This document shows positions 25,364 through 33,618 of a DNA stretch of 64,000 bases, piece by piece (position 1 is the first letter of the stretch; each line of letters starts with the position of its first letter). The stretch comes from Leptolinea sp964397625 (lineage in GTDB: Bacteria > Chloroflexota > Anaerolineae > Anaerolineales > Anaerolineaceae): the NCBI GenBank assembly GCA_964397625.1, contig CAYNJT010000009.1, positions 1 through 64,000 on the forward strand, in the 5' to 3' direction. Under the pieces are notes generated by a model, which searched no databases, was not told the origin of the DNA, and saw only the letters and a program-made list of their open reading frames with translations. The position numbers and the translations under genes are program-made.

Positions 25364-26209
25364 ATGTCCTACCAGGCTGAAATTAGTCGCGCGAATCCTA
25401 CCTGTTTTCTGTTTCTTGTAGACCATTCTACATCAATGAATGAACCAGTGATGGGAACGGAAGGGAATCCCCGTAAATCAGAATTTGTGGCTGAGGCCCT
25501 TAACCGAGTTTTGCAGAGTCTGGTTGTTTCTGCCTCAAAGGACCTGGATATTCGCCCCTATTATCAAGTTGGGATCATTGGATACGGCTCTGAGGTCAGA
25601 TCAATTCTGGAATGCGCGGATCAAGATTCCCACCTGGCATGGATTAATGAGGTATATGAGCATCCTTTGCGTATTGAAGATCGTATCCGCCAGGAGCCTG
25701 ATGGTGAGGGAGGGATGGTTGATATAATCTATAAATTTCCTGTCTGGGTCGAACCATATAGCAGAGGCAGTACCCCCATGCGGCAGGTTTTTGAAGAGGC
25801 TCATAGAATTCTCTCACAATGGGTAATCGATCATCCGGATTCTTACCCCCCAACCGTTATTAATCTAACCGACGGACAATCAAATGATGGACAGGTTTCG
25901 ATCGCGGCAGAAAAATTAAAATCACTAGAAACAAGCGATGGTAATGTACTATTGATCACATTGCATACTTCGTCTCATCCATATGATCAACCTGTAATCT
26001 ACCCAACCAGTGTTGAACAAATGCCTGATTTCTCTTCTCGGGCTATGTTTACGATGTCAAGTCATATGCCTGCAAATCTTCGCCGTGCTGCCGAGGAAAT
26101 TTTAGGAACTGATATTGATCCAAACGCCCGAAGTATTGTTTATAACGCGGATATTGCTGGAATAGTTCAGGGTCTTGAAATAGGTACGCGACCCGCAAAT
26201 ACCATATAG
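25364..26209 (+). CDS. VWA-domain protein, TerY-like
   Basis: A 281-residue cytoplasmic von Willebrand A domain. The metal-binding MIDAS residues are present: DHSTS (Asp20, Ser22, Ser24), a Thr in SRGSTPMRQ, and an Asp in NLTDGQSNDGQ. I chose ATG 25364 with GGAGA upstream; an in-frame TTG at 25352 overlaps that ribosome site. It is followed after 5 bases by a PP2C phosphatase and then by a kinase. This trio is the TerY-P triad arrangement known from comparative genomics of tellurite-type stress systems. It probably acts as a scaffold or substrate for the kinase and phosphatase. Confidence 0.85.
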   Translation: MSYQAEISRANPTCFLFLVDHSTSMNEPVMGTEGNPRKSEFVAEALNRVLQSLVVSASKDLDIRPYYQVGIIGYGSEVRSILECADQDSHLAWINEVYEHPLRIEDRIRQEPDGEGGMVDIIYKFPVWVEPYSRGSTPMRQVFEEAHRILSQWVIDHPDSYPPTVINLTDGQSNDGQVSIAAEKLKSLETSDGNVLLITLHTSSHPYDQPVIYPTSVEQMPDFSSRAMFTMSSHMPANLRRAAEEILGTDIDPNARSIVYNADIAGIVQGLEIGTRPANTI

Positions 26210-26214
26210 GAATA

Positions 26215-26997
26215 TTGGCACCTATATCCTGGCTCTCCCTTTCCATTCCCAAAGCCGGAAACACAGTAGTAGAAAACGAAGACGCCGTGTTTCCGATTTC
26301 TGGTGTCGGAAAGAGTAATAATGGAGCGTCAGCTTCTTTCCTGGTTGCAGATGGGGCAACCCAAACCAGTTTCTCAGGACTTTGGGCAAGGATTCTCGTA
26401 GATTCTTGCGCAAATACAAACCTGTCAGAGGGAAATTTTTTCCGGGCGGTGCGTTCTGCACAGGGTAGCTGGCATGAAGCCATGAAATCTATCGAACTGC
26501 CCTGGCATGCTCAGGAAAAACTTAGACAGGGAGCTTACTCAGCTTTGACCTGGCTTGAGATCAAATATTATCCATTGCATCCAGCTTATGCTTTTATCTG
26601 GAATGCTCTTGCTGTCGGAGATTGTTGTTTATTTATCGCTCGAAATCGCGAATTTTTCTTATCACTTCCAATTCAAGATCACAGACAATTCTCACTTTCA
26701 CCTGTTTTAATCCCATCGAAAAGTGAGAAGATTGATTCAATCAAAGGATGTATCCAGACAGCCAGAGGATCATTGAAAATGGGGGACCAACTGCTTCTTG
26801 GGTCTGACGCGATATCCTCATGGCTCATGCGCAGGAACCAGGAAGAACAACTTGAATTTCTCAAAATGCTGTTATCAACAAAGAAATCATTTTCCTCTGG
26901 AGTTTTTGAAAACTGGATCAAAGATCAGAGAAGAAAAAAAGAGATCAAAAATGACGATACATCTTTGATCTTCATTGAATTGGGAGAAACAGAATAG
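26215..26997 (+). CDS. PP2C-type protein phosphatase
   Basis: A 260-residue Ser/Thr phosphatase of the PPM/PP2C fold. Metal-binding motifs can be seen: NEDAVFP (Glu22, Asp23), FLVADGATQ (Asp46), NALAVGDCCLFIAR, LLLGSDAISSWL and the final NDDTSLIFI near residue 250. The start is TTG 26215, five bases after the VWA stop, with a short AGGA site. Its stop overlaps the kinase GTG start by one base. It would reverse phosphorylation by the kinase encoded next. Confidence 0.85.
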   Translation: MAPISWLSLSIPKAGNTVVENEDAVFPISGVGKSNNGASASFLVADGATQTSFSGLWARILVDSCANTNLSEGNFFRAVRSAQGSWHEAMKSIELPWHAQEKLRQGAYSALTWLEIKYYPLHPAYAFIWNALAVGDCCLFIARNREFFLSLPIQDHRQFSLSPVLIPSKSEKIDSIKGCIQTARGSLKMGDQLLLGSDAISSWLMRRNQEEQLEFLKMLLSTKKSFSSGVFENWIKDQRRKKEIKNDDTSLIFIELGETE

Positions 26998-28526
26998 TGC
27001 CATCCCAACACTATCCTTCCTTCGCAGACTACCAATCCGCGCTGCAGCACCCTGATAAAGCCTTCACTATCAACTTTCTAAAGCAGGGAATCGTGGAAAG
27101 TGACCTGTGGGGTTTCCCACGAGTCCGTTCCGGGGGATTTACCCTGACTTACAAAGTTCTATATAAAGAAACAGCCTGGGCGGCTCGCTGCTTTCACCGG
27201 GTTGTGCGAGACAGGGCCATCCGGTACGCGCAGATTTGTCGCGCGATCGAGTCATCCAAATTTCCATATTTCGTACCCACCCAATATTTTCACCACGGCA
27301 TCACAATTAAAGGAAAACAATTCCCCATTTCCATATTGGAATGGGTGGAAGGCGAATCACTGGAATCGTTTTTAATACACAACCTTGAAAATACCGATCT
27401 CATAAAAGCGATGGCGGAAAAATTCCGTGAAATGTGCCGATCACTGGAAGCCATGGAAATAGCTCATGGTGACCTTTCCCATCGAAATATTATCATCAAA
27501 TCTGGAGAAATATATCTGATTGACTATGATGGCATGTTTGTACCATCACTGGCAGGCAGAAAAAGCAGTGAATTGGGCAATATCCATTTTCAGCACCCTT
27601 TGCGTACGAACGCACTTTTCAACAGCCATATCGACCGATTCTCATCCATCATCATCTATTTGGCATTGCTTGCAACTACCTATGACCCATCTATATGGAA
27701 AAGGTATCAATCTGGCGGGGAAGGTCTGATTTTCCAACGACAGGATTTTCTCGACCCAATACAGTCTGAGTTATTAAGAGATTTGGAGAAGTTACCTCAA
27801 ATTGGAAGGTACATTCCCCGATTTAGGGAGATCTGCCAGTTACCGGTTGACATGGTCCCTTCACTTGAAGACATTCTTTCAGACACCAGGCAATCGGCTA
27901 CAACTCAATCAAAATTAGGGAACCCATCGAAATCCAGCCAACCGGAAATCCTTGTACTTGATTCTGAAGAAAGAAAAGAAATTTGCTCCAAAGAAGGCGA
28001 GATCGTTACTGTTGTTGGACTGGTGACCGAGGTTTTTCATGGATTTACAGTCCGCGGGGAAGAACATATTTTCATAAATTTTGGCGACTGGCAGGAAAAT
28101 TGTTTTACCGGAGTTCTATGGGGACCAGTTCTCGCGGATATTCAAAACATGGATATTTCTGTTGATTCCTGGGCGGGGCAGTGGATGAGTTTTTCAGGCC
28201 TTGTATCGGTACGCAATCAGCGGCCGCAAATACAGATTGAAAACCTGACAGATTGTGTACTTCTTGAAAGTAAAGAGAAAGCACAGATGTTACTTCGATC
28301 AACAATAACTTCACCTTCCTCTAAAAACACTTCACATAGACCTGCTGGTTGGAGTTCAGGGCTGCTTATTTCTGATTCTGCGAAGTCTCTTTCTATGAAA
28401 ATCGCTAACCCTAAAACAATCAAAAAAATATATGACATGTTTCCGAATAATTATGGTTCGGAAAGAGAAGATGTATTGAATCAACTTTACTCGGCAAAAA
28501 AGTTCCGAAAAACAAAAAGGAAGTAA
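26997..28526 (+). CDS. Protein kinase-like protein with C-terminal OB-fold region
   Basis: A 509-residue protein. Residues 35-290 look like a Ser/Thr kinase: Gly-rich loop RSGGFTLTYKV, catalytic loop HGDLSHRN (Asp159, Asn164), and the metal motif as DYDG (Asp176) in place of DFG. The usual Lys in strand 3 appears to be Arg64 (WAARCF), so activity needs testing. Residues 325-430 resemble an OB-fold nucleic-acid-binding domain (VTVVGLVTEVFHGFTVRGEEHIFINFGDW, read as two strands). The last 80 residues are basic. It is the third member of the VWA-PP2C-kinase triad and starts with GTG overlapping the phosphatase stop. Confidence 0.8.
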   Translation: MPSQHYPSFADYQSALQHPDKAFTINFLKQGIVESDLWGFPRVRSGGFTLTYKVLYKETAWAARCFHRVVRDRAIRYAQICRAIESSKFPYFVPTQYFHHGITIKGKQFPISILEWVEGESLESFLIHNLENTDLIKAMAEKFREMCRSLEAMEIAHGDLSHRNIIIKSGEIYLIDYDGMFVPSLAGRKSSELGNIHFQHPLRTNALFNSHIDRFSSIIIYLALLATTYDPSIWKRYQSGGEGLIFQRQDFLDPIQSELLRDLEKLPQIGRYIPRFREICQLPVDMVPSLEDILSDTRQSATTQSKLGNPSKSSQPEILVLDSEERKEICSKEGEIVTVVGLVTEVFHGFTVRGEEHIFINFGDWQENCFTGVLWGPVLADIQNMDISVDSWAGQWMSFSGLVSVRNQRPQIQIENLTDCVLLESKEKAQMLLRSTITSPSSKNTSHRPAGWSSGLLISDSAKSLSMKIANPKTIKKIYDMFPNNYGSEREDVLNQLYSAKKFRKTKRK

Positions 28527-28568
28527 AAATATTTCACATTTCGCATAGATTATTATCTCTAACCAACA

Positions 28569-29555
28569 TTACTTTGTAGATTCAAAAATATCAAAATAGC
28601 CTCTATCCAATTCATCATCGTTCAGATGAGCATACCTCTGCGTAACGGCTATGCTTTTATGCCGGGCTAGTTCTTGCGCGAGTTTTAGATTTCCAGAGCT
28701 GTGCAAAACACGGGTGACGAAATAATGGCGGAAAGAGTGGGGGGTGATCGTTCCTACCGCTTCAGATCCTAGAATCGTCTTAACCCACTCCGCCACAATT
28801 TCCCGGCCAGTTGTTGTGGTGATCGGTTTAATTTTCTTCCCGGCTCCTTTATCATGCCTGCAGAAAAGGGGAAGAGAAGCCAATGGTTTGCCAGATGAAC
28901 CATCCAAAAGAGCTCTGGAAGCCAGATAATCCTTTATCGTGTCCATGGAGCGTGTGCTGAAACGGACCACAGCCTGCCGGTTGCCTTTACCAATAACTAC
29001 GGCTTTTCCTTCATTCCAATCGATATCACCACGCCGCAGTCCACAGGCTTCATGCACACGCAGTCCTGTATCTGCCAGAGTGATTAAGAATGCTCTGTCA
29101 CGCAGATTTCGCAATTGTTCTTCGGGAGAGTCTCCTTGCGCATAGTTCTTTGAGAGCATATGTTCTATGATAATATCAATATTATCTCGCGGGAACATGG
29201 GTAGGCGTTGTCCCGGGCGCCTTGCACGCTGGTGGATCAACATTTGGATGCGAGGCAAGTTGATAGTTGACAGACTTTCGGCGGCCAGGAATTCATAAAA
29301 CCGGGTGACGGCTGTAAGGTAAAGACGTTCAGTCGAAGGCGCGTGGTCTTTCAATCGGGTGATCATCCATGCCACAGGTTCCTCTGTAAGGTTCGCTACG
29401 GGGTTTTTATGAGGATCCAGATGATTTCTATCGAGGACCTCAAGGAATAAGGCCAGAGCGTTGGCATAGGTTCGAGCGGTATTTTCACTGCGAGCCTGAG
29501 ATACAGTCGCCAGGAAGCGTTCTACAGCGTCAAAAATCATCATTTCTGCTATCAA
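28569..29555 (-). CDS. xer: Xer-type tyrosine recombinase
   Basis: A 328-residue tyrosine recombinase with the N-terminal SAM-like DNA-binding domain (about 8-110) and the catalytic domain. The full set of catalytic residues is present: Arg166 (GLRVHEACGLR), Lys190 (GKGNRQ), His273 and Arg276 (PHSFRHYF), His299 (LARHKS) and nucleophile Tyr308 (TQRYAHL). The start is TTG 29555, with an excellent AAGGAGAT ribosome site 7 bases away. No integrase-specific arm domain or other phage genes lie nearby. A 28-bp dif-like site sits 27 bases before the start codon, which points to chromosome-dimer resolution rather than a mobile element. Confidence 0.88.
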   Translation of the reverse strand: MIAEMMIFDAVERFLATVSQARSENTARTYANALALFLEVLDRNHLDPHKNPVANLTEEPVAWMITRLKDHAPSTERLYLTAVTRFYEFLAAESLSTINLPRIQMLIHQRARRPGQRLPMFPRDNIDIIIEHMLSKNYAQGDSPEEQLRNLRDRAFLITLADTGLRVHEACGLRRGDIDWNEGKAVVIGKGNRQAVVRFSTRSMDTIKDYLASRALLDGSSGKPLASLPLFCRHDKGAGKKIKPITTTTGREIVAEWVKTILGSEAVGTITPHSFRHYFVTRVLHSSGNLKLAQELARHKSIAVTQRYAHLNDDELDRGYFDIFESTK

Positions 29556-29581
29556 GAGGAATATCTCCTTCTTCGAATCAT

Positions 29582-29609
29582 GTTTGCGATAATGTAACTT
29601 ATCGAAACC
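29582..29609. other. dif: dif-like Xer recombination site
   Basis: An 11-6-11 layout: left arm GTTTGCGATAA (29582-29592), spacer TGTAAC (29593-29598), right arm TTATCGAAACC (29599-29609). The right arm reversed and complemented matches the left arm at 9 of 11 positions, including all six inner bases. The inner ATAA-6-TTAT core and the TGTA beginning of the spacer are those of the E. coli dif site. It lies between a xer gene's promoter area and its ribosome site, like difH next to xerH and difSL next to xerS. Confidence 0.65.
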
Positions 29610-30041
29610 ATAAAATAATTTTACTCGATTTACCTATATAACACCACAACTGCCCCGCAATCACTGAGGATTTTAAAATCATAGTAGATCGTCCTTTTTC
29701 TGATAATTATCGGAAACATTTATCTTTACAGTCACCTGTTTTGCCTTCTGTTTCATGGATATCAGAATTCTTCCATGCAAACATCGCACCAGAAACCCCG
29801 GCATTTCTCGGAAATTAGTATTATTGTTCTAGATATAGAAACGGTTATATATTTTTTTTCTAAGGAAATGATACACATGTATTTGTAATTGAATGTTGTA
29901 AGAATATACTTTTATCTTGATTCTACATTTGCCAAAATCGCAAGTTGTTACCTTATCCCCTGCTTCCAATGAGATTTCCATATGTTTTCCAAAAAAGATA
30001 CAATTGATACATAATCTGGAAATGCAGTTACAGGAGGAAAG
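29610..30041. other. AT-rich intergenic region with no gene recognised
   Basis: Together with the dif-like site, this is the only stretch over 300 bases without a gene. It is AT-rich and contains a small inverted repeat TTCTA-GATA-TAGAA near 29827 and a T8 run near 29853. I see no RNA gene or riboswitch. It ends with the AGGAGG ribosome site of the MBL gene, and CATAAT at about 30010 may be its -10 box. Confidence 0.6.
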
Positions 30042-30698
30042 ATGGAGATTGTGCCGGGAATACACCGGATTATAGGGTTTGTAAATCAATACCTGATATG
30101 GGATGGAAAAGAGATTACTCTCATAGATACCGGAATGAAGTCGAATGATAAAAAAGTGATTAAATACTTGAACGATAACAACCTTGACCTTTCCAAAGTT
30201 CGTCGGATATTGATCACCCATTCTGATTCAGACCACTATGGAGCTGCAAGTTCCTTAAAATCACTCACTGGAGCGGAAATTTGGACCTCAAAAATTGAAG
30301 CAGAGGCCATGAGAACCGGTTCCAGCAGCCGGCCGATTGTTCCAAGGGGATTCTTTTCTTTAATCTTTCCCCTTCTAAAAGGGTTTCTAACTTCACCTCC
30401 AGTGATAGCGGATAAATTATTCACGGAAGATGTGACTTTGCCCATTTCTGGGGGGTTACAAGTTATTTCCTCTCCAGGCCATACACCGGGTCATATTTCT
30501 TTTTTTCTACCCGATAAGCGAATTCTATTCGCGGGAGATGCGATAACGTTGGATAAGGGAAAACCAGCACCAACGGTGGATGCAACAACTGGAAATCCAG
30601 ATCAGGCCAGGGAATCTTTCAATAAATTGATGAAATTGAACCCATCAGTAATTTGCTGCGGGCACGCTTATATCGACCTGAGGAATCAATATGCCTGA
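30042..30698 (+). CDS. MBL-fold metallo-hydrolase
   Basis: A 218-residue metallo-beta-lactamase-fold enzyme. The main metal motif reads THSDSDHYG (His60, Asp62, Asp64, His65), a variant of HxHxDH in which the second His is Asp. The other ligands are in SPGHTPGH, FAGDAI and CCGHAY. Family members include glyoxalase II, lactonases and thiolesterases, and the substrate is not identifiable. It overlaps larA by eight bases, so a shared pathway with that racemase is likely. It has a strong AGGAGG ribosome site. Confidence 0.85.
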   Translation: MEIVPGIHRIIGFVNQYLIWDGKEITLIDTGMKSNDKKVIKYLNDNNLDLSKVRRILITHSDSDHYGAASSLKSLTGAEIWTSKIEAEAMRTGSSSRPIVPRGFFSLIFPLLKGFLTSPPVIADKLFTEDVTLPISGGLQVISSPGHTPGHISFFLPDKRILFAGDAITLDKGKPAPTVDATTGNPDQARESFNKLMKLNPSVICCGHAYIDLRNQYA

Positions 30699-31953
30699 AA
30701 TTGTTCTACCCTACGGGAAAGAGTCACTTTCCCTGTCCATCGCCGACTCGCTTTCACCACAGATAATCCTTCCTGTGATTGTTCCTCCAACCCGGAAAGC
30801 GGAGATTATCGTTCAGGAGGCGGTGGATAATCCAGTCGGATCTTACTCCTGGGATGTGATCTCTCCAGAAGGTACCGTGGCTATCGCCATCAATGATAAA
30901 ACCAGACCGGTACCAAATAATGTTCTGATCCCTCCCATACTTAATAAATTATCAAACCTGGGTTTCAAATCGGAGCAGATCACATTCTTTATCGCAACTG
31001 GAACCCATATTCCGATGAATCCGGAGGAATTTCCGTTATTATTGCCGACTGAAATAATTGAAAAATATAAGATAGTCTCACATGACTGTGATAATACGAG
31101 TAATCTTCAATATCTTGGAGAAACCTCCCGCAAAACTCGCGTTTGGGTCAACTCTGCTTTCTATTCTTCCAACATCAAGATTCTGATAGGTAATATTGAA
31201 CCACACCACTTCATGGGTTATTCAGGAGGCGCCAAGACGGCCGGCATTGGCCTGACAGGCCGGGAAACGATCAACCAAAACCATGCAATGTTGGTTGACC
31301 CGAATTCGACCTTCGGTGTATATGAGTCCAACCCTACCCGTCTTGACCTTGAAGAGATTGGTGATTTCATAAAAATTGATGCCGCGTTAAATGTGGTGAT
31401 GAATTCTGCCAAACAGATCATTCATGCCGTTATGGGTACACCCCGTGATGTTATGGAAAAAGGCATCCCGCTTTCACGTCAGATCTGCCAGACAAAGGTT
31501 AAGACAGGTCAATTTGACCTGGTTCTCGCCTCCCCCGGCGGATACCCGAAAGATATCAATTTATACCAGTCCCAGAAAGGCCTTTCTCACGCGGCAAGTA
31601 TCACCCGAAACGGCGGATGTGTGATCCTGGCAGCCCAGTGCATTGAAGGTATAGGCAGCAACAGCTATGAAGCTTTCATGGAAGGTGTTACATCTACATC
31701 GCAAGTCTATGCGAAATTAAATCGCGAAGGTTTTCGCGTTGGGCCACACAAATCACTGCAGTTTGCCCGCGAACAAGACCGTATTCGCATCATTATTGTG
31801 TCAAATATATCCCCAGCGCGATTGGATCGGCTTCTGCTTGAATCATCAGATTCGCTTGAAAGTGCTTTCCAGAAAGCGCTCGCCGCCCTGCCCCCCTCCC
31901 CACGCATTGCTGTTATGCCCAGGGCAACAAATACCATTCCTCAGATAATCTGA
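30691..31953 (+). CDS. larA: LarA-type nickel-dependent racemase
   Basis: A 420-residue protein of the lactate racemase LarA family, which uses a nickel-pincer nucleotide. Key residues are visible: His106 (IATGTHIP), His172 (EPHHFMGYSGGAK), Lys182 and His198 (NQNHAML). The distance of 16 between Lys182 and His198 equals that between the pincer Lys and nickel-binding His of Lactobacillus LarA. The substrate could be lactate or another 2-hydroxyacid, as the family is broad. No larB, larC or larE cofactor genes are in the window. It overlaps the MBL gene and is followed 5 bases later by an esterase. Confidence 0.9.
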   Translation: MPEIVLPYGKESLSLSIADSLSPQIILPVIVPPTRKAEIIVQEAVDNPVGSYSWDVISPEGTVAIAINDKTRPVPNNVLIPPILNKLSNLGFKSEQITFFIATGTHIPMNPEEFPLLLPTEIIEKYKIVSHDCDNTSNLQYLGETSRKTRVWVNSAFYSSNIKILIGNIEPHHFMGYSGGAKTAGIGLTGRETINQNHAMLVDPNSTFGVYESNPTRLDLEEIGDFIKIDAALNVVMNSAKQIIHAVMGTPRDVMEKGIPLSRQICQTKVKTGQFDLVLASPGGYPKDINLYQSQKGLSHAASITRNGGCVILAAQCIEGIGSNSYEAFMEGVTSTSQVYAKLNREGFRVGPHKSLQFAREQDRIRIIIVSNISPARLDRLLLESSDSLESAFQKALAALPPSPRIAVMPRATNTIPQII

Positions 31954-31958
31954 CAACC

Positions 31959-32738
31959 ATGGAACCACCTCAAACGAGCCTCTTTAACCCGCAATTCGAT
32001 GGGACATCATTTCAACTTTCAGGGTCATCTACTTCCATTTTATTGTTTCATGGGTTTACAGCAACAACACTGGAAGTAAGGGGGCTCGCTGAAAATATTC
32101 ATTCCCGTCTTGGTTATAGTGTATCTGCACCACTATTACCGGGGCATGGGACTTCTCCACAAGAATTGTCACGAACCGGATATGAGGAATGGATCAACTC
32201 GGCTGAAAACGCTTACTCCGAAGTAAGATTTAATTCCACACGGGTTGTCGTAGGTGGAGAATCAATGGGCGGATTACTTGCCCTGTTACTGGCCGCCAGA
32301 CATCCTGAAATTTGTTGCCTGTTGGTTTACGCGCCAGCGTTGATCATACCCGCCATGCGTGACGCCCGGTTGATGCAAAATTTCATCTTTGGTTCTCCGA
32401 AGAAACTTGAAGACACCCGCCCAGGCTTTCTTCCCTGGCAGGGGTACCGCATCAATCCACTCAAGGCGGTTGTTGAGTTGGGAAAATTACAGGACGATGT
32501 CCGAAAAACTCTGTCCCGCATCACACAGCCGATTATTATCTTTCAGGGAAAGAATGATGAAACAATTGATGTAAAAAGCAGCACAATTGTGTATCAATCT
32601 GTATCTTCCTCAATAAAAGAAGTTGTGGAGCTTGAAAATTGTGGCCATTGCGTTCTTCTGGATGCGCAACGAGAGACAATTTACTCCCGAACCGAAGACT
32701 TTTTAAAAGTCAATCTTCCACCGGAGAAGAGAAAATGA
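31959..32738 (+). CDS. Alpha/beta hydrolase (carboxylesterase / monoacylglycerol lipase type)
   Basis: A 259-residue serine hydrolase. It has the oxyanion region LLFHGFTATTLE, the nucleophile elbow GESMGG (Ser102), an acid residue probably in GKNDETID, and the catalytic His in ENCGHCVLL near residue 227. The cap region and the LLPGHGTSP motif match the thermostable carboxylesterase Est30-like group. It is transcribed with the larA pair. The substrate is unknown. Confidence 0.85.
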   Translation: MEPPQTSLFNPQFDGTSFQLSGSSTSILLFHGFTATTLEVRGLAENIHSRLGYSVSAPLLPGHGTSPQELSRTGYEEWINSAENAYSEVRFNSTRVVVGGESMGGLLALLLAARHPEICCLLVYAPALIIPAMRDARLMQNFIFGSPKKLEDTRPGFLPWQGYRINPLKAVVELGKLQDDVRKTLSRITQPIIIFQGKNDETIDVKSSTIVYQSVSSSIKEVVELENCGHCVLLDAQRETIYSRTEDFLKVNLPPEKRK

Positions 32739-32766
32739 AATCTCTTCAAAATTTCGGGGTTATAAT
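32726..32766 (+). promoter_or_regulatory. Inverted repeat and -10 box upstream of asp23-nusB
   Basis: GAAGAGA (32726-32732) pairs with TCTCTTC (32741-32747) across an 8-base loop covering the hydrolase stop. TATAAT follows at 32761-32766, 28 bases before the asp23 ATG. No good -35 box is visible at the right distance, so the promoter call is weak. Confidence 0.4.
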
Positions 32767-32794
32767 TCATATATCATCCTGTTAAGGAGAAACC

Positions 32795-33148
32795 ATGACA
32801 CAGGGAACCCGCCCACCCGGCAAAACAACCATTGCACCAGAAGTATTGGTTTCTATAGCGCGGTTAACAGCATTAAGTGTACCGGGCGTTAGAAGATTGG
32901 CTCTGGCACCTACTGATCTTAATAGATTGTTCCATCGTGGGATCAATGAGGGTGTTGAGATCCGGGTTGAAAATGACACTGTTTACGCAGATATTCATGT
33001 TGTTTTAAACCGTGATGTCAACGTGCGAGATGTCAGCCGGAGTATTCAAACTCAGGTTGCCCGCGCCTTCTCAAAAATGGTTGGGATGGAAGTTGGAAAA
33101 GTAAACATTCACGTTGAGGATATCGATTTTAGCCCGGTAAGCGAGTAG
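32795..33148 (+). CDS. Asp23/Gls24 family envelope stress protein
   Basis: A 117-residue Asp23/Gls24 (PF03780) protein, with TTIAPEVLVSIARLTALSVPGV at the start (read as two helices), VYADIHVVLNRDVNV, and the helical QTQVARAFSKMVGM. These proteins are linked to alkaline or envelope stress and are commonly encoded right before nusB, as here (7 bases). It has a strong AAGGAG ribosome site. Confidence 0.88.
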   Translation: MTQGTRPPGKTTIAPEVLVSIARLTALSVPGVRRLALAPTDLNRLFHRGINEGVEIRVENDTVYADIHVVLNRDVNVRDVSRSIQTQVARAFSKMVGMEVGKVNIHVEDIDFSPVSE

Positions 33149-33155
33149 TTACATT

Positions 33156-33605
33156 ATGAAATCACGCACCAAGGCTCGTTGTATCGCCTTGCAGGTTCTT
33201 TACGAACAGGATATGACATCTCATCTTCCAGGCGACATACTGGCAGAACGCCTGGCTGATGAGCCATTGGATAACACTCTGCAGGAGTTTTCCCGCCAGA
33301 TAATTTTTGGCGTTCTTCCGATTACCCATGAATTGGATGATTATATAGCTCAACATGCTCCAGAATGGCCTTTGGACCAGGTAGCAGTTATTGATAGAAA
33401 TATCATCCGGATAGCCATGTGGGAATTTGCTGTTCAACAATGTACTCCTGTAAAAGTTGCTATAAATGAAGCGATAGAATTGGCAAAGTTCTTCGGCTCA
33501 GATTCAACACCTCGTTTTGTAAATGGAGTTCTGGGGGCTCTGGCAAATAGATCAAATGAAATTCATCAGGCTTTTGCTTCAATTGTAAAATCAAAAACAA
33601 ATTGA
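33156..33605 (+). CDS. nusB: Transcription antitermination factor NusB
   Basis: A 149-residue all-helical RNA-binding protein that joins NusE and NusG in rRNA antitermination. It starts with the typical KSRTKARCIALQVLYEQD and has WPLDQVAVIDRNIIRIAMWE, PVKVAINEAIELAKFFGS and RFVNGVLGAL. The length is standard. Confidence 0.95.
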   Translation: MKSRTKARCIALQVLYEQDMTSHLPGDILAERLADEPLDNTLQEFSRQIIFGVLPITHELDDYIAQHAPEWPLDQVAVIDRNIIRIAMWEFAVQQCTPVKVAINEAIELAKFFGSDSTPRFVNGVLGALANRSNEIHQAFASIVKSKTN

Positions 33606-33618
33606 CCTGTTTTCTCTC

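Noticed and set aside
28569..29609. Phage or integrative element integrase with attachment site
   Set aside because: No phage, conjugation or excisionase genes are near and the adjacent tRNA expected for many integrases is missing. The Xer/dif reading fits better.
29829..30221. A 130-codon minus-strand frame crossing the intergenic region and the MBL gene start
   Set aside because: It is antisense to a clear MBL gene, has biased low-complexity composition and no ribosome site.
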